A DNA stretch of 64,000 nucleotides from Streptomyces bambusae (GTDB lineage Bacteria > Actinomycetota > Actinomycetes > Streptomycetales > Streptomycetaceae), in NCBI RefSeq assembly GCF_019400985.1, contig NZ_WTFF01000003.1, positions 1 to 64,000 on the forward strand, in the 5' to 3' direction. A program made the translations under genes and the position numbers. Below the pieces are notes generated by a model. That model was given only the letters and a program-made list of their open reading frames with translations. It made no database searches and was not told where the DNA came from. Positions 18,796-26,878 of the stretch are shown piece by piece; the stretch's first letter is position 1; each line of letters starts with the position of its first letter.

Positions 18796-18810
18796 GGGAC
18801 CATCGGTCCC
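18796..18810 (+). promoter_or_regulatory. DevR/OsdR-like palindromic box between narG and the hemerythrin gene
   Basis: GGGACCATCGGTCCC is a perfect six-base inverted repeat around ATC. It resembles GGGAC-type sites of DevR/DosR response regulators, which control hypoxic and nitric-oxide genes in actinobacteria. Its centre is about 99 bp upstream of narG and 34 bp from the weaker box. Confidence 0.6.
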
Positions 18811-18896
18811 GGGGACGGGACCCGGTCGGCCGGGGGGCCGGGCGCGGCCGGCGTTGCAGGCTGAGCGCTCGGACCGCCCTACCCACGCACCGGTCG

Positions 18897-19073
18897 AGGG
18901 CCTGTCGTCAAATTCCCGTCTGCCCCGCGACGCCTGGCACGCACTCTCGCCGCACCGGGCGAAACCCCAAGTACGTCCAGTACGAGGGCTTCCGCCCGGC
19001 ACGCCGAGAGCACGCACCAGACGCCGCGGGGCCGCCCTTCGGGCGACGACGGGAATTTGACGACAGGCCCTAG
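18897..19073. repeat. MITE-like long imperfect palindrome, copy 1
   Basis: An element of about 176 bp bounded by a perfect 22-bp terminal inverted repeat (GGCCTGTCGTCAAATTCCCG... at both ends). Inner arms are also complementary (GACGCCTGGCAC against ACCAGACGCCGCGG and neighbouring bases), so the whole could fold into one long hairpin. It contains no transposase. A diverged copy with the same internal core lies at 56134-56302. Its right end is 28 bp before the hemerythrin start codon, and it separates that gene from the GGGACC boxes. Confidence 0.8.
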
Positions 19074-19101
19074 CCGACCGCGACCTCCTGGAGACCCCGC
19101 C

Positions 19102-19965
19102 ATGACCGTGCTCACCCTCGCCTCGCACCCCGAGGACGCCGCGGCCCTCGAAGAGGCCGAGGCACATCACGCCCGCCTGGCCGGGGAACTGGCCGGCCGG
19201 GTCAAGATGCTGTTCATCGCCGTGGACCGCGACCCGAGCGCCGCGGAGCGGATGCGCACCGGGCTCGTGGACTTCTGCGACCGCTCGCTGCTGCCGCACG
19301 CCGCGGCCGAGGAGGCCGCGATCTATCCCGCCGCCCACGGCATGCCCGAGGCCCGCCTGCTGATCGAGAGCCTCATCGGCGAACACCGGTGCCTCACCAC
19401 GCTCGTCGACACCCTGCGCGCCGCACCCCGCCCGGCGGACGCGGCGGCGGAGGCCCGGGCCCTGCAGGTGCTCTTCGAAGACCACGTGGCCAAGGAGAAC
19501 GGCCTCGTGCTGCCGCTGCTCGCCATGGCGCCCGAGGTCTCCCTGGCCGCGCTGCTGGCGGACACGCACCACCGGCTCGCGCACGGCACGGGCGGCGGGT
19601 GCGCTCACGGGGGCGCGCAGGAAGACCAGGACACCGAGGAAGACCAGGACACCGAGGAAGGACAAGACATGCGCGAAGGACAGATCGAGGAGACGGGTGG
19701 CTGCGGCGGAATCTGCGGTTGCGGTGGCGAGGAGGAGACGGCCGAGCCCGAACTGGACGTGAGGGAGGTTCCGCACGCCCTGCGCCACGCCACGGTCTTC
19801 GGCGCCCTGGACGCCGTGCCGGCGGGGACGGCGATGGTGCTGGTCGCCCCGCACGATCCGCTGCCGCTGCTCGCGCAGATCGAACAGCGCACCCCGGGAG
19901 CCTTCGCCGTGGAGTACCTGGAACGCGGCCCCGACAGCTGGCGACTGCGGCTCAGCCACCGCTGA
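19102..19965 (+). CDS. Hemerythrin-domain protein fused to DUF2249
   Basis: Protein of 287 residues. The N-terminal half is a four-helix hemerythrin (HHE) domain with di-iron ligand motifs HHARL, LLPHAAAEE, EHRCL and FEDHVAKEN. A linker of Asp/Glu/Gln repeats follows, then a striking Gly/Cys stretch GGCGGICGCGGEEE, and a C-terminal DUF2249 domain (LDVREVPHALRH... EYLERGPDSWRLRL). Proteins of this build are linked to nitric-oxide handling or iron-sulfur repair and often sit beside denitrification genes, as here next to narG and nirK. ATG 19102 has GGAG eight bases upstream; the MITE-like element ends just before it. Confidence 0.85.
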   Translation: MTVLTLASHPEDAAALEEAEAHHARLAGELAGRVKMLFIAVDRDPSAAERMRTGLVDFCDRSLLPHAAAEEAAIYPAAHGMPEARLLIESLIGEHRCLTTLVDTLRAAPRPADAAAEARALQVLFEDHVAKENGLVLPLLAMAPEVSLAALLADTHHRLAHGTGGGCAHGGAQEDQDTEEDQDTEEGQDMREGQIEETGGCGGICGCGGEEETAEPELDVREVPHALRHATVFGALDAVPAGTAMVLVAPHDPLPLLAQIEQRTPGAFAVEYLERGPDSWRLRLSHR

Positions 19966-20026
19966 CCGCCGTACCCGAACACAACACGAGACCCGCACAC
20001 ACACGAGGAAAGAAGGAAGACACGTC

Positions 20027-20542
20027 ATGGACGGATCACACCGCGGCGGGCACCGCCGGGCCGGCGCGCTGCTCGGGACGGTCGGTGCGGCCCTCGCGGT
20101 CGCCGGACCGGTCATGCTGCTCCGCGCCCGCAGCGGCAGGAAGGAGATCCGCACCGAACTGGCCGCCCAGAAGATCACCTTCCCCGATCACGGCCTGCCC
20201 GCCGACCTCGCCCCCTACGCCGGCCGGCGCGTGGAGACCGGCCCCGAGGCGCACGCCTACGCCGAGTTCATCAACGGCAATGTCGCCCTTGCCACCGGCG
20301 GCCGCACCTACGCCGAGATCACCGCCGAGCTGCACGCCACCGGCGGCGACGACGAGAAGCTCGCCAAGCTGCGCCAGACCGCGTTCATGGGCCAGTCCCT
20401 GCGCGCCTCACTGATGTCCGCCTACCAGGCATGGCACCTCACGACGCTGGTCGCCGGCCTGGGCGCGGCACTGACCGGTCTGGGTGTCGCCCTGGTGGCC
20501 ACTGCGGACGCCCTGGCCCCGCGCTCCCCGGACCGCCCCTGA
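20027..20542 (+). CDS. Small two-helix membrane protein of unknown function
   Basis: Protein of 171 residues with one hydrophobic segment near the N-terminus (about 10-32) and a second near the C-terminus (about 135-163). The central region is soluble and Ala-rich, with ITFPDHGLPADLAPYAGRRVETG. A purine-rich ribosome binding site (AGGAAAGAAGGAAGA) precedes ATG 20027. It follows the hemerythrin gene by 61 bp on the same strand and is probably co-transcribed. I do not recognise a named family; membrane partner of the hemerythrin protein is only a guess from position. Confidence 0.75.
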   Translation: MDGSHRGGHRRAGALLGTVGAALAVAGPVMLLRARSGRKEIRTELAAQKITFPDHGLPADLAPYAGRRVETGPEAHAYAEFINGNVALATGGRTYAEITAELHATGGDDEKLAKLRQTAFMGQSLRASLMSAYQAWHLTTLVAGLGAALTGLGVALVATADALAPRSPDRP

Positions 20543-20581
20543 ACACGAGCCCGGCCGGCCCTGTCGCACCCGCCGCGACGA

Positions 20582-20596
20582 GGGACCTTCGGCCCT
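20582..20596 (+). promoter_or_regulatory. DevR/OsdR-like box upstream of the radical SAM/nirK operon
   Basis: GGGACCTTCGGCCCT matches the box type found at 18796, 26209, 32617 and 35189. It lies in the 301-bp gap between the small membrane protein and the radical SAM gene, about 90 bp before a possible small ORF and 250 bp before the radical SAM ATG. Confidence 0.55.
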
Positions 20597-20673
20597 GGTG
20601 AAGAAGACCATCGGCCGCCGCGCCGGCCACCACCACCGGTGGAGGCTGACGGCGACCGATCCGGAGGTATTCC

Positions 20674-20847
20674 GTGCCCGACCACCTCGACCACCTTGAC
20701 CACCCGCAAGGCCGATCACACCGCTGTCGTCCGCGGTGGGTGCCGCGCACGTTCCGGCCCGGTCACCGTCCGGCCGCCCGCCACGTCTGCCCTGACTCCA
20801 GGGCGGCCGGACGCAGCACCGGGGCGCCGGGCAGGGACGTACGATGA
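20674..20847 (+). CDS. Possible 57-residue ORF coupled to the radical SAM gene
   Basis: A GTG at 20674 has a perfect GGAGG seven bases upstream, and its frame stays open to a TGA that overlaps the radical SAM ATG (ATGA). The product would start PDHLDHLDHPQG and be rich in Arg, Pro and His, with two cysteines. Third-position GC is about 79 percent, lower than in neighbouring genes, so it may be a translated leader or chance. Reported because start signal and coupling are both unusually good. Confidence 0.3.
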   Translation: MPDHLDHLDHPQGRSHRCRPRWVPRTFRPGHRPAARHVCPDSRAAGRSTGAPGRDVR

Positions 20848-22106
20848 CCACCGCCGCACACGCCATCCGACGCCAGCGGCACGACGCCGGGGAACGGCCC
20901 TTCATCGTCATCTGGGAGTCCACCCGGGCCTGCCCGCTGGCCTGCCTGCACTGCCGCGCCGAGGCCGTGCCCGACCGCGACCCGCGTGAGCTGGACACCG
21001 CCGCCGCCAAGGACCTGCTGCACCAGGTGGCCGCCTTCGGGCAGCCCGCCCCGCTGTTCGTGATCACCGGCGGTGACCCGTTCCAGCGCCCCGACCTGAC
21101 CGAACTCGTCGCCCACGGCCGGGAGGCGGGGGTCCGGATCGCGGTGTCCCCGTCCGGTACCCCGACGCTCACCGCAGAGCGGCTGCGGGAGCTGCACGCG
21201 GCGGGCGCGGTCGGACTCTCGCTGAGCCTGGACGGCTCCACCGCCGAGATCCACGACACCTTCCGCGGTGTGCCGGGGGTGTTCCGCTGGACCCTGGACG
21301 CCTGGGACACCGCCCGCGCCCTCGGCATGAAGGTGCAGATCAACACCACGGTCGCCCCGCACAACCTGCACGACCTCCCGGACATCGTCCGCCTGGTCGC
21401 CGAGCACGGGGCGATGCTGTGGAGCGCCTTCTTCCTGGTGCCCACCGGCCGCGGCCGAAGCCTGGGCGCGCTGACCGCCGGCGAGGTGGAGGACGTACTC
21501 AACTTCGTCCACGACGTGGGCCTGACCGTGCCCGCCAAGACCACCGAGGCCCACCACTTCCGCCGCGTCGCCCTGCAGCGCCAGATCCTCGCCGCCGCCG
21601 GCGACGACCACGTGGCGGTGCTCGGACTCGGCCGGCTGTACCGGGAACTGCGCGAGCGGGCCGCCGAGCTGGGCCTGGACGCCGGAGCGCGCCGGGTGCG
21701 GCGCCCGCCCCTGGACGTCAACGCCGGCCGCGGCTTCGTCTTCGTCTCGCACACCGGCTCCGTGCACCCGAGCGGCTTCCTCCCCCTGGGCGCCGGGAAC
21801 GTGCGCCGGACACCGCTGACGCAGATCTACCGCTCCTCGGAGCTGTTCACCGGCCTGCGGGACCCCGACCGGCTGGGCGGCCGGTGCGGTGCCTGCGAGT
21901 TCCGCCGGGTCTGCGGCGGCTCGCGGTCCCGCGCGTACGGCGTCACCGGCGACCCGTACGCCGAGGAGCCGTGGTGCGGCTACCGCCCCGGCTCCTTCCC
22001 CCGCCGGCGGGAACTGGCCGCGCTGCTGGGCGCCGGTACCGACTCCGTGGAACCGGGCGCGCTGCCGGGCGCCGGTACCGCCGCCGAGCCGTCCGCCCGT
22101 CCCTGA
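20844..22106 (+). CDS. Radical SAM/SPASM domain protein
   Basis: Protein of 420 residues. The radical SAM cluster motif is CPLACLHC (Cys 30, 34, 37), followed by the GGDPF glycine motif. The C-terminal SPASM-type region has CGACEFRRVCGG and a later Cys in PWCGYRPG for extra iron-sulfur clusters. The layout resembles the TIGR04053 group and the heme d1/alternative heme enzymes NirJ and AhbD. Its location immediately before a nitrite reductase gene on the same strand suggests a role in heme or copper-site biology of denitrification, but the reaction is unassigned. The start has AGGGAC upstream and may be coupled to the small ORF. Confidence 0.85.
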   Translation: MTTAAHAIRRQRHDAGERPFIVIWESTRACPLACLHCRAEAVPDRDPRELDTAAAKDLLHQVAAFGQPAPLFVITGGDPFQRPDLTELVAHGREAGVRIAVSPSGTPTLTAERLRELHAAGAVGLSLSLDGSTAEIHDTFRGVPGVFRWTLDAWDTARALGMKVQINTTVAPHNLHDLPDIVRLVAEHGAMLWSAFFLVPTGRGRSLGALTAGEVEDVLNFVHDVGLTVPAKTTEAHHFRRVALQRQILAAAGDDHVAVLGLGRLYRELRERAAELGLDAGARRVRRPPLDVNAGRGFVFVSHTGSVHPSGFLPLGAGNVRRTPLTQIYRSSELFTGLRDPDRLGGRCGACEFRRVCGGSRSRAYGVTGDPYAEEPWCGYRPGSFPRRRELAALLGAGTDSVEPGALPGAGTAAEPSARP

Positions 22107-22137
22107 CCGACCGCCGCCGCGGGCGGCAAGGAGCACC

Positions 22138-24840
22138 ATGTACCGCAAGAACGATGCCCCGGCCGTCGGCGGCGGTGGCACCCGGCCGGGCAGGTTCAAG
22201 GCGTCCGGCCTGCGCAGCCGACACCTGGCCACCCACATCCTGGTCGCGGCCTGGGCACTGCTCGCGCTGCTGGCGGCCGGCGCCCAGGAGACGCCGGTGG
22301 CCCGCTGGCTGGCCATCCACCTCTTCCTGCTGGGCGCCGCCACGACCGCCATCGTGGTGTGGAGCGAGCACTTCGCCGTCGCCGTGCTCCACGCCCCGCT
22401 GCCCGACCGGCGCTGGAGCAACGCCCGGCTGGCCGGCGTCAACGCCGCAGTCGTGGGCGTTCTCACCGGCGTGTGGGCCGACCTGCCCGTGCTGACCGGC
22501 GTCGGCTGCGCGCTGCTGATCACCGCGATCGGCGCACACCTGGTGGTCATGGTCCGGATGGGCCGGGGAGCGCTGGGCGGACGGCTCGCCCCCATCGCCG
22601 ACTACTACCGGGTCGCAGCGGCGGCCCTGGTCACCGGCGCCGTACTGGGCTGGCTGCTGGCCACCGGCAAGGCCGGGCCCGGGCACTACACCGGCCTGAA
22701 GCTGGCCCATCTGCACGTCACCCTCCTCGGCTGGATCGGACTGCCCGTGCTGGGCACGCTGTTCATGCTCTGGCCCACCGTGCTGGGCGTACGCATGGCC
22801 GAGCGCACCACCCGGCTGGCGCGGCGGGTGCTGGTGCTGACCGGCGGCGGCCTGCTGACCGCCGTCGCCGGACTGTCGGCCGGATGGCGCCCCGCCGCCG
22901 TAGCCGGTGTCGCCGGCTGCGCGGCGGGTGTCGCCGTCGCGGTGCACCTGCTCGCCCGGACGGCGCGCCGACGGCCCGCGGTCCCGGCCGCCGCCGCGTG
23001 GATGCTGGCCGCCGCCGTGGGATGGCTGGTCGTCGGCGTGGTCGTGGACCTGGTGCTGCTGGCGGCGCGGCCGCTCGCCGTGATCGCGGACGACATCGGC
23101 TCCCTGGTTCCGGTCCTGCTCGTCGGGCTCGTCGTGCAGGTCCTCATCGGGGCCCTCACCTACCTGCTGCCCATCGTGCTCTCCACCGGACCCCAGGAAC
23201 GGGCCGCGCTGCGGGCGGTACTCGAACGGGGCTGGGCGGTGCGGCTCGTCGTACTCAACACCGGCGTGGCCCTGCTCGCGCTTCCGCTGCCCGCCCCTTC
23301 CGGGGCGGCGGGCACGCTGCTGGCCGGAGCGGGCGGGGCCGCGTTCCTCGCGCTGGTGGTGCGCGTGCTGGTCCGCAGCGGACGGGGTCTGCGCAAGGAC
23401 GCGGAGCGGGCCGGCGATTCCGGTACGTCACGTCGCCCAGTCCTGTGGGGCACCGCCGCAGGCGCCGTGGTGACCGTGCTGGCCGTGCTCGTGGCGAACA
23501 GCGGCGGGGACACGAGCGCCGGGACGAGCGCCGCCGGCGCGGCGGGTGCGGGCGCCGGCACCACCCGCACGGTCGCCGTCACCCTGGCCGACATGCGCGT
23601 CCGCCCGGCCCGGATCGAGGTCGCCGCGGGCACCGTACTGCGGCTGAAGGTCACCAACACCGACGCCCAGCGCCACGACCTCAAGGTCGAGAACGGCCCC
23701 GCCACCCCGATGCTCGCCAAGGGCGACACCCGCGAACTCGACCTCGGACCCGTCACCGGGAACCGCGAGGCATGGTGCACCCTGCCGGGCCACCGGGCCG
23801 CCGGAATGACCCTGGCCATCGTGGTGAACGGGGACAAGGCGACCGGCAGCAGCGGACAGGCGGGACACGCGGGACAGCCGGGACAGGGAGGACACGGGGG
23901 ACACGGGGGACACGCATCGACCGCCGACGCGGACGCCGACGCCGGTGCCGCCGGTGCCGCCGCTCCGGACCTCTCCGCCGACTTCTCCCCGGGCTGGCAG
24001 GCACGCGACGCCCGCCTGGCCCCCGCACCCGGCGCCGGCGGGACGGTCCACAAGGCCGAACTGCACGCCGCACACACGACGGTGGAGGTGGCTCCGGGTG
24101 TGAAGCAGCAGATGTGGACCTTCGGCGGTACCGCGCCCGGCCCCACCCTGCACGGACAGGTCGGCGACGTCTTCGAGATCACCCTCGTCAACGACGACCA
24201 AGGCATGGGCCACGGCATCGACTTCCACGCCGGATCCCTCGCCCCCGACGTGCCCATGCGCACGATCCAGCCCGGCGAGCGCCTCGTCTACCGCTTCCGC
24301 GCCGAGAAGGCCGGAGCCTGGCTCTACCACTGCAGCACCGCACCGATGCTCCAGCACATCGGCAACGGCATGTACGGCGCCGTCGTCATCGACCCGCCCG
24401 GCCTGGCGAAGGCCGACCACGAATACGTACTGGTGTCCTCCGCGCTCTACCTCGGTACGCCGGGCAGCCCCGCCCAGGTGGCGAAGATGCGTCAGAACAC
24501 CCCGGACGCCTGGGCGTTCAACGGCGTCGCGAACCAGTACTCCGCGCAGCCCCTGAAGGTGAAGGCCGGCGAGCGCGCCCGCTTCTGGGTGGTCGCGGCC
24601 GGTCCGAGCGACGGTATCGCCTTCCACGTCGTCGGGACGGTCTTCGACACCGTGTACAAGGAGGGTGCGTACGCGTTGAAGCCCGGCGACCCGGGCGGTG
24701 CACAGGTACTGGACCTGGCCACGGCGCAGGGCGGATTCGTCGAGACGACGTTCCCCGAGGCCGGCCACTACGCTTTCGTCGACCACGACATGCGCCGCGC
24801 CGAGGCGGGGGCACACGGCATGGTGGAGGTGAGCAAGTAG
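22138..24840 (+). CDS. nirK: Membrane-anchored copper nitrite reductase fused to an extra cupredoxin domain
   Basis: Fusion of 900 residues. Residues 30-430 hold about ten membrane helices with HLHVTLLGWIGLPV, reminiscent of NnrS/heme-copper oxidase subunit I helices. Residues 475-565 form a single cupredoxin domain with type 1 copper ligands in QRHDL, CTLPGH and the following Met. After a Gly/His linker comes a two-domain nitrite reductase of the AniA type: HGIDFHAG (about 691) with the catalytic Asp and a type 2 copper His, YHCSTAPM with HIGNGM (about 730) for type 1 copper, and FHVVGTVFD (about 829) with the second catalytic His. It should reduce nitrite to nitric oxide outside the membrane, taking electrons through the fused parts. 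ATG 22138 has AAGGAG upstream. It is coupled to the next gene. Confidence 0.85.
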   Translation: MYRKNDAPAVGGGGTRPGRFKASGLRSRHLATHILVAAWALLALLAAGAQETPVARWLAIHLFLLGAATTAIVVWSEHFAVAVLHAPLPDRRWSNARLAGVNAAVVGVLTGVWADLPVLTGVGCALLITAIGAHLVVMVRMGRGALGGRLAPIADYYRVAAAALVTGAVLGWLLATGKAGPGHYTGLKLAHLHVTLLGWIGLPVLGTLFMLWPTVLGVRMAERTTRLARRVLVLTGGGLLTAVAGLSAGWRPAAVAGVAGCAAGVAVAVHLLARTARRRPAVPAAAAWMLAAAVGWLVVGVVVDLVLLAARPLAVIADDIGSLVPVLLVGLVVQVLIGALTYLLPIVLSTGPQERAALRAVLERGWAVRLVVLNTGVALLALPLPAPSGAAGTLLAGAGGAAFLALVVRVLVRSGRGLRKDAERAGDSGTSRRPVLWGTAAGAVVTVLAVLVANSGGDTSAGTSAAGAAGAGAGTTRTVAVTLADMRVRPARIEVAAGTVLRLKVTNTDAQRHDLKVENGPATPMLAKGDTRELDLGPVTGNREAWCTLPGHRAAGMTLAIVVNGDKATGSSGQAGHAGQPGQGGHGGHGGHASTADADADAGAAGAAAPDLSADFSPGWQARDARLAPAPGAGGTVHKAELHAAHTTVEVAPGVKQQMWTFGGTAPGPTLHGQVGDVFEITLVNDDQGMGHGIDFHAGSLAPDVPMRTIQPGERLVYRFRAEKAGAWLYHCSTAPMLQHIGNGMYGAVVIDPPGLAKADHEYVLVSSALYLGTPGSPAQVAKMRQNTPDAWAFNGVANQYSAQPLKVKAGERARFWVVAAGPSDGIAFHVVGTVFDTVYKEGAYALKPGDPGGAQVLDLATAQGGFVETTFPEAGHYAFVDHDMRRAEAGAHGMVEVSK

Positions 24841-25286
24841 TGGACACCGTCGGCTGGTGGTCCCTGGTGCGGTTCGCGCACGTGGCCGGCGCCGCCCTGT
24901 GGGTCGGCGGCCAACTGGCCCTCTCCCTGGTGATCCTGCCGCTGGCGCGCCATCTCCTGGCCCCGGAGGACAAGGACCGCTTCACCGCCGCGGCCGGCCG
25001 CCGGTTCGGACTGCTGACCGCAGCGGTGTTCCTGCCAGTGCAGCTGGCCACCGGCTGGGCCATGGCCGAGCACAGGGGAGTCACCTGGGCCTCCCTCGCC
25101 GAACCCGGCTACGGCCGCACGCTCGCGACCAAACTCGCCCTGTTCGTGCTGGTGATGCTCGCCGCGGCCGGACACGGCATCGCCCATGCCAAGGGCCGCA
25201 CCGATCTGGCGCGGGCCTTGGCGGTCGTCTCCCTGGTCGGCTCCCTCGGCGTCGTCCTCCTCGCCACGGCCCTCCCCGCCACCTGA
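24840..25286 (+). CDS. CopD-like small integral membrane protein
   Basis: Protein of 148 residues with four membrane helices. The FAHVAGAALWVGGQL opening and HGIAHAKG loop resemble CopD/copper-resistance D-type proteins, which have heme or copper ligands in such helices. The GTG start shares its G with the nirK stop (TAGTG), so translation is coupled and the protein probably works with the nitrite reductase, for example in copper supply or electron transfer. No terminator is evident before the convergent cupredoxin gene. Confidence 0.75.
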   Translation: MDTVGWWSLVRFAHVAGAALWVGGQLALSLVILPLARHLLAPEDKDRFTAAAGRRFGLLTAAVFLPVQLATGWAMAEHRGVTWASLAEPGYGRTLATKLALFVLVMLAAAGHGIAHAKGRTDLARALAVVSLVGSLGVVLLATALPAT

Positions 25287-25341
25287 GCGGCGTGCACGGC
25301 GAGGGGGCTTCGCGCGCGGGTGACGGGCCTTGACGGTGGTG

Positions 25342-25755
25342 TCAGGTCACCGTGAGGGTGCCCTTCATGCTCGGGTGGATGGTGCACAGGTAGGCGTAGC
25401 TGCCGGGGGTGGACGGCGCGGTGAAGGTGCCCGTCGCACCGGCCGCGATGGTGCCGGTGTCGAACGCCTTGTCGCCGGTGGCGGTCACGGTGTGCGGGGC
25501 CGAGTCCTGGTTGACGACGGTGACCTTCGCTCCCGGGCTCACCTTGAGATCGGCCGGGCTGAAGGTGAAGTTGTCGATCACGATGCGTACTTCACCGGGT
25601 ACGGCGCTGGACGCGGCGGGCACCGTAGCGGTGGCCGCGGGCGTTGTGCCGGAGGCGTTCGTGTCGCCGCCGTTCGAGCAGCCGGTCAGGGCGAGCAGGC
25701 AGCAGGCTGCGCCCACCAGGGCGGTCCGGGCCCGCCGCGAAGATGTGAGTGACAT
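25342..25755 (-). CDS. Cupredoxin (plastocyanin/azurin-like) lipoprotein
   Basis: Exported blue-copper protein of 137 residues. The signal ends in the lipobox LTGCS, followed by a Thr/Ala linker and one cupredoxin domain. Type 1 copper ligands are visible as His in APHTV, then Cys, His and Met in YLCTIHPSM. It lies convergent to the nirK operon and is a good candidate for the soluble electron donor to the copper nitrite reductase, though that is inferred from position. Confidence 0.88.
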   Translation of the reverse strand: MSLTSSRRARTALVGAACCLLALTGCSNGGDTNASGTTPAATATVPAASSAVPGEVRIVIDNFTFSPADLKVSPGAKVTVVNQDSAPHTVTATGDKAFDTGTIAAGATGTFTAPSTPGSYAYLCTIHPSMKGTLTVT

Positions 25756-25822
25756 GCGGGGCGACCTTTCGGGAGTGACGGGGGCTGCTTGCCTCGGGCG
25801 CGATGAGTGACCGGTCGTGCAC

Positions 25823-26134
25823 TCAGGTTTGCCCAGGGGGAGCCGAGCCGTGCGGAGGAATGTCGCGCCAGGTGTCGGCCACGGCGTAGACCAGAGCAGC
25901 GCCCATGGTGAGGGCGCCCCACGCGCCCCAGGCCGCGGCGGACAGGCCGCCGGCGAGGAGGGCGGGCACCGGCAGCAGAGTGGCCACGAGCAGAACCGGT
26001 GCCGTGCGGTGGACCGAGCGGGCCAGTCCTGATACGTCGTCGTCTCGGTCTCGGTGTCGTCGGCGCAGGTGCACGGCGCAGGCGGCGAGGACCAGGGCCC
26101 CGAGGTCGATCAGTGTCCAGGCGAGCACTTCCAT
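25823..26134 (-). CDS. Small membrane protein, unknown function
   Basis: Protein of 103 residues with one N-terminal helix (about 4-21) and two central helices (about 47-90), and a basic RRRHRDRDDD loop between. It is divergent from the DUF6153-like gene across a promoter region holding a GGGACC-type box and a possible copper operator, and sits 67 bp upstream of the cupredoxin gene on the same strand. I do not recognise a family. Confidence 0.65.
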   Translation of the reverse strand: MEVLAWTLIDLGALVLAACAVHLRRRHRDRDDDVSGLARSVHRTAPVLLVATLLPVPALLAGGLSAAAWGAWGALTMGAALVYAVADTWRDIPPHGSAPPGQT

Positions 26135-26208
26135 GCCGGCTCACCTCCTCCTACCAATGTCGCCCCCCGCCGGGCCGACTGCACGGCGGCCCGTGGTCCC
26201 CCTGCCTC

Positions 26209-26223
26209 GGGACCGTTCGGCCC
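26209..26223 (+). promoter_or_regulatory. DevR/OsdR-like box in a divergent copper-gene promoter
   Basis: GGGACCGTTCGGCCC lies between the small membrane protein gene on the minus strand and the DUF6153-like gene on the plus strand. It matches the box type seen before narG, the radical SAM gene, the CopA gene and narK. Confidence 0.5.
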
Positions 26224-26234
26224 TGAGCCAGAGG

Positions 26235-26250
26235 AACCCCAGAGGGGTAT
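26235..26250 (+). promoter_or_regulatory. Possible CsoR-type copper operator
   Basis: AACCCCAGAGGGGTAT is an inverted repeat (ACCCC/GGGGT) ending in the GGGTAT half typical of copper-sensing CsoR operators; the left half is less complete. It lies about 40 bp before the DUF6153-like gene. Confidence 0.4.
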
Positions 26251-26286
26251 ATTGAGCGTGGCGGCCTCCCCTATGGGGCCCGGAGA

Positions 26287-26802
26287 GTGGAAGCCCTGGT
26301 GGAAGCGATGGCGATGCGGACAGCCCCTCCCGGTGTCGTCCGCTGGGCGGGTGGCGTCGTCATCGCGCTGTTCGCCGCACTCGCCGTGCTGGTCCACCAT
26401 GCCGTGCTGGTTCACCATGAAGTGGCCGCGATCGCCGTCCCCGCTGCTCGGTCCGCCGCGCATGCCGGACATGCCATGGCGGCCACGGCCTCCTCGTCCA
26501 CGGCGTCCTCGTCCGTGGCGGCGACGCCGCACGGCTCCGCCCCCGAACGCACGGACACGCTCGCCGCACCGGCACCGGCACCCGCACCCGCGCACGGCGC
26601 CGACGGCGGCGGCTGCGCCGATCCCGGGATGCAGCACTGCACCTCCGCGAGTGTCGACACGCCGGAGCTCACCGCGCCCTCGCAGGCAGCTCGTACCGAG
26701 CAGCCGGCGGACCCGTACCCGTCCGGGTCCGGCCTGTCGCCGGCCGGGGTGATCGGCCGCGCGCCCCCTGACCTGTCGGTCCTCTCGCAGCTGCGTATCT
26801 AG
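26287..26802 (+). CDS. DUF6153-like single-span secreted/membrane protein
   Basis: Protein of 171 residues with one hydrophobic helix (about 20-36) followed by an exported-looking tail rich in Ala, Pro and His, with HHAVLVHHEV, HAGHA and two cysteines in GGGCADPGMQHC. His/Met/Cys content and position beside a multicopper oxidase suggest metal binding. The N-terminal helix and the CADPGMQHC segment fit the actinobacterial DUF6153 family. The GTG at 26287 is used; an ATG slightly downstream is possible. A GGGACC-type box and a candidate copper operator lie upstream. Confidence 0.6.
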   Translation: MEALVEAMAMRTAPPGVVRWAGGVVIALFAALAVLVHHAVLVHHEVAAIAVPAARSAAHAGHAMAATASSSTASSSVAATPHGSAPERTDTLAAPAPAPAPAHGADGGGCADPGMQHCTSASVDTPELTAPSQAARTEQPADPYPSGSGLSPAGVIGRAPPDLSVLSQLRI

Positions 26803-26878
26803 GCCGCGCCCACGGCACCCGTGTGCCGTTGGACCAGCGACCCCGTACGTACGCGGCTCGAACAAGAGGACTCACATC

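Noticed and set aside
18854-19060. Short open frames inside the MITE-like element
   Set aside because: They follow the palindrome in both directions and carry no ribosome binding site or recognisable motif.
14988-19073. Plus-strand open frame of 1,361 codons opposite narG
   Set aside because: Antisense shadow of narG; sequence is low-complexity and it runs into the MITE-like element.
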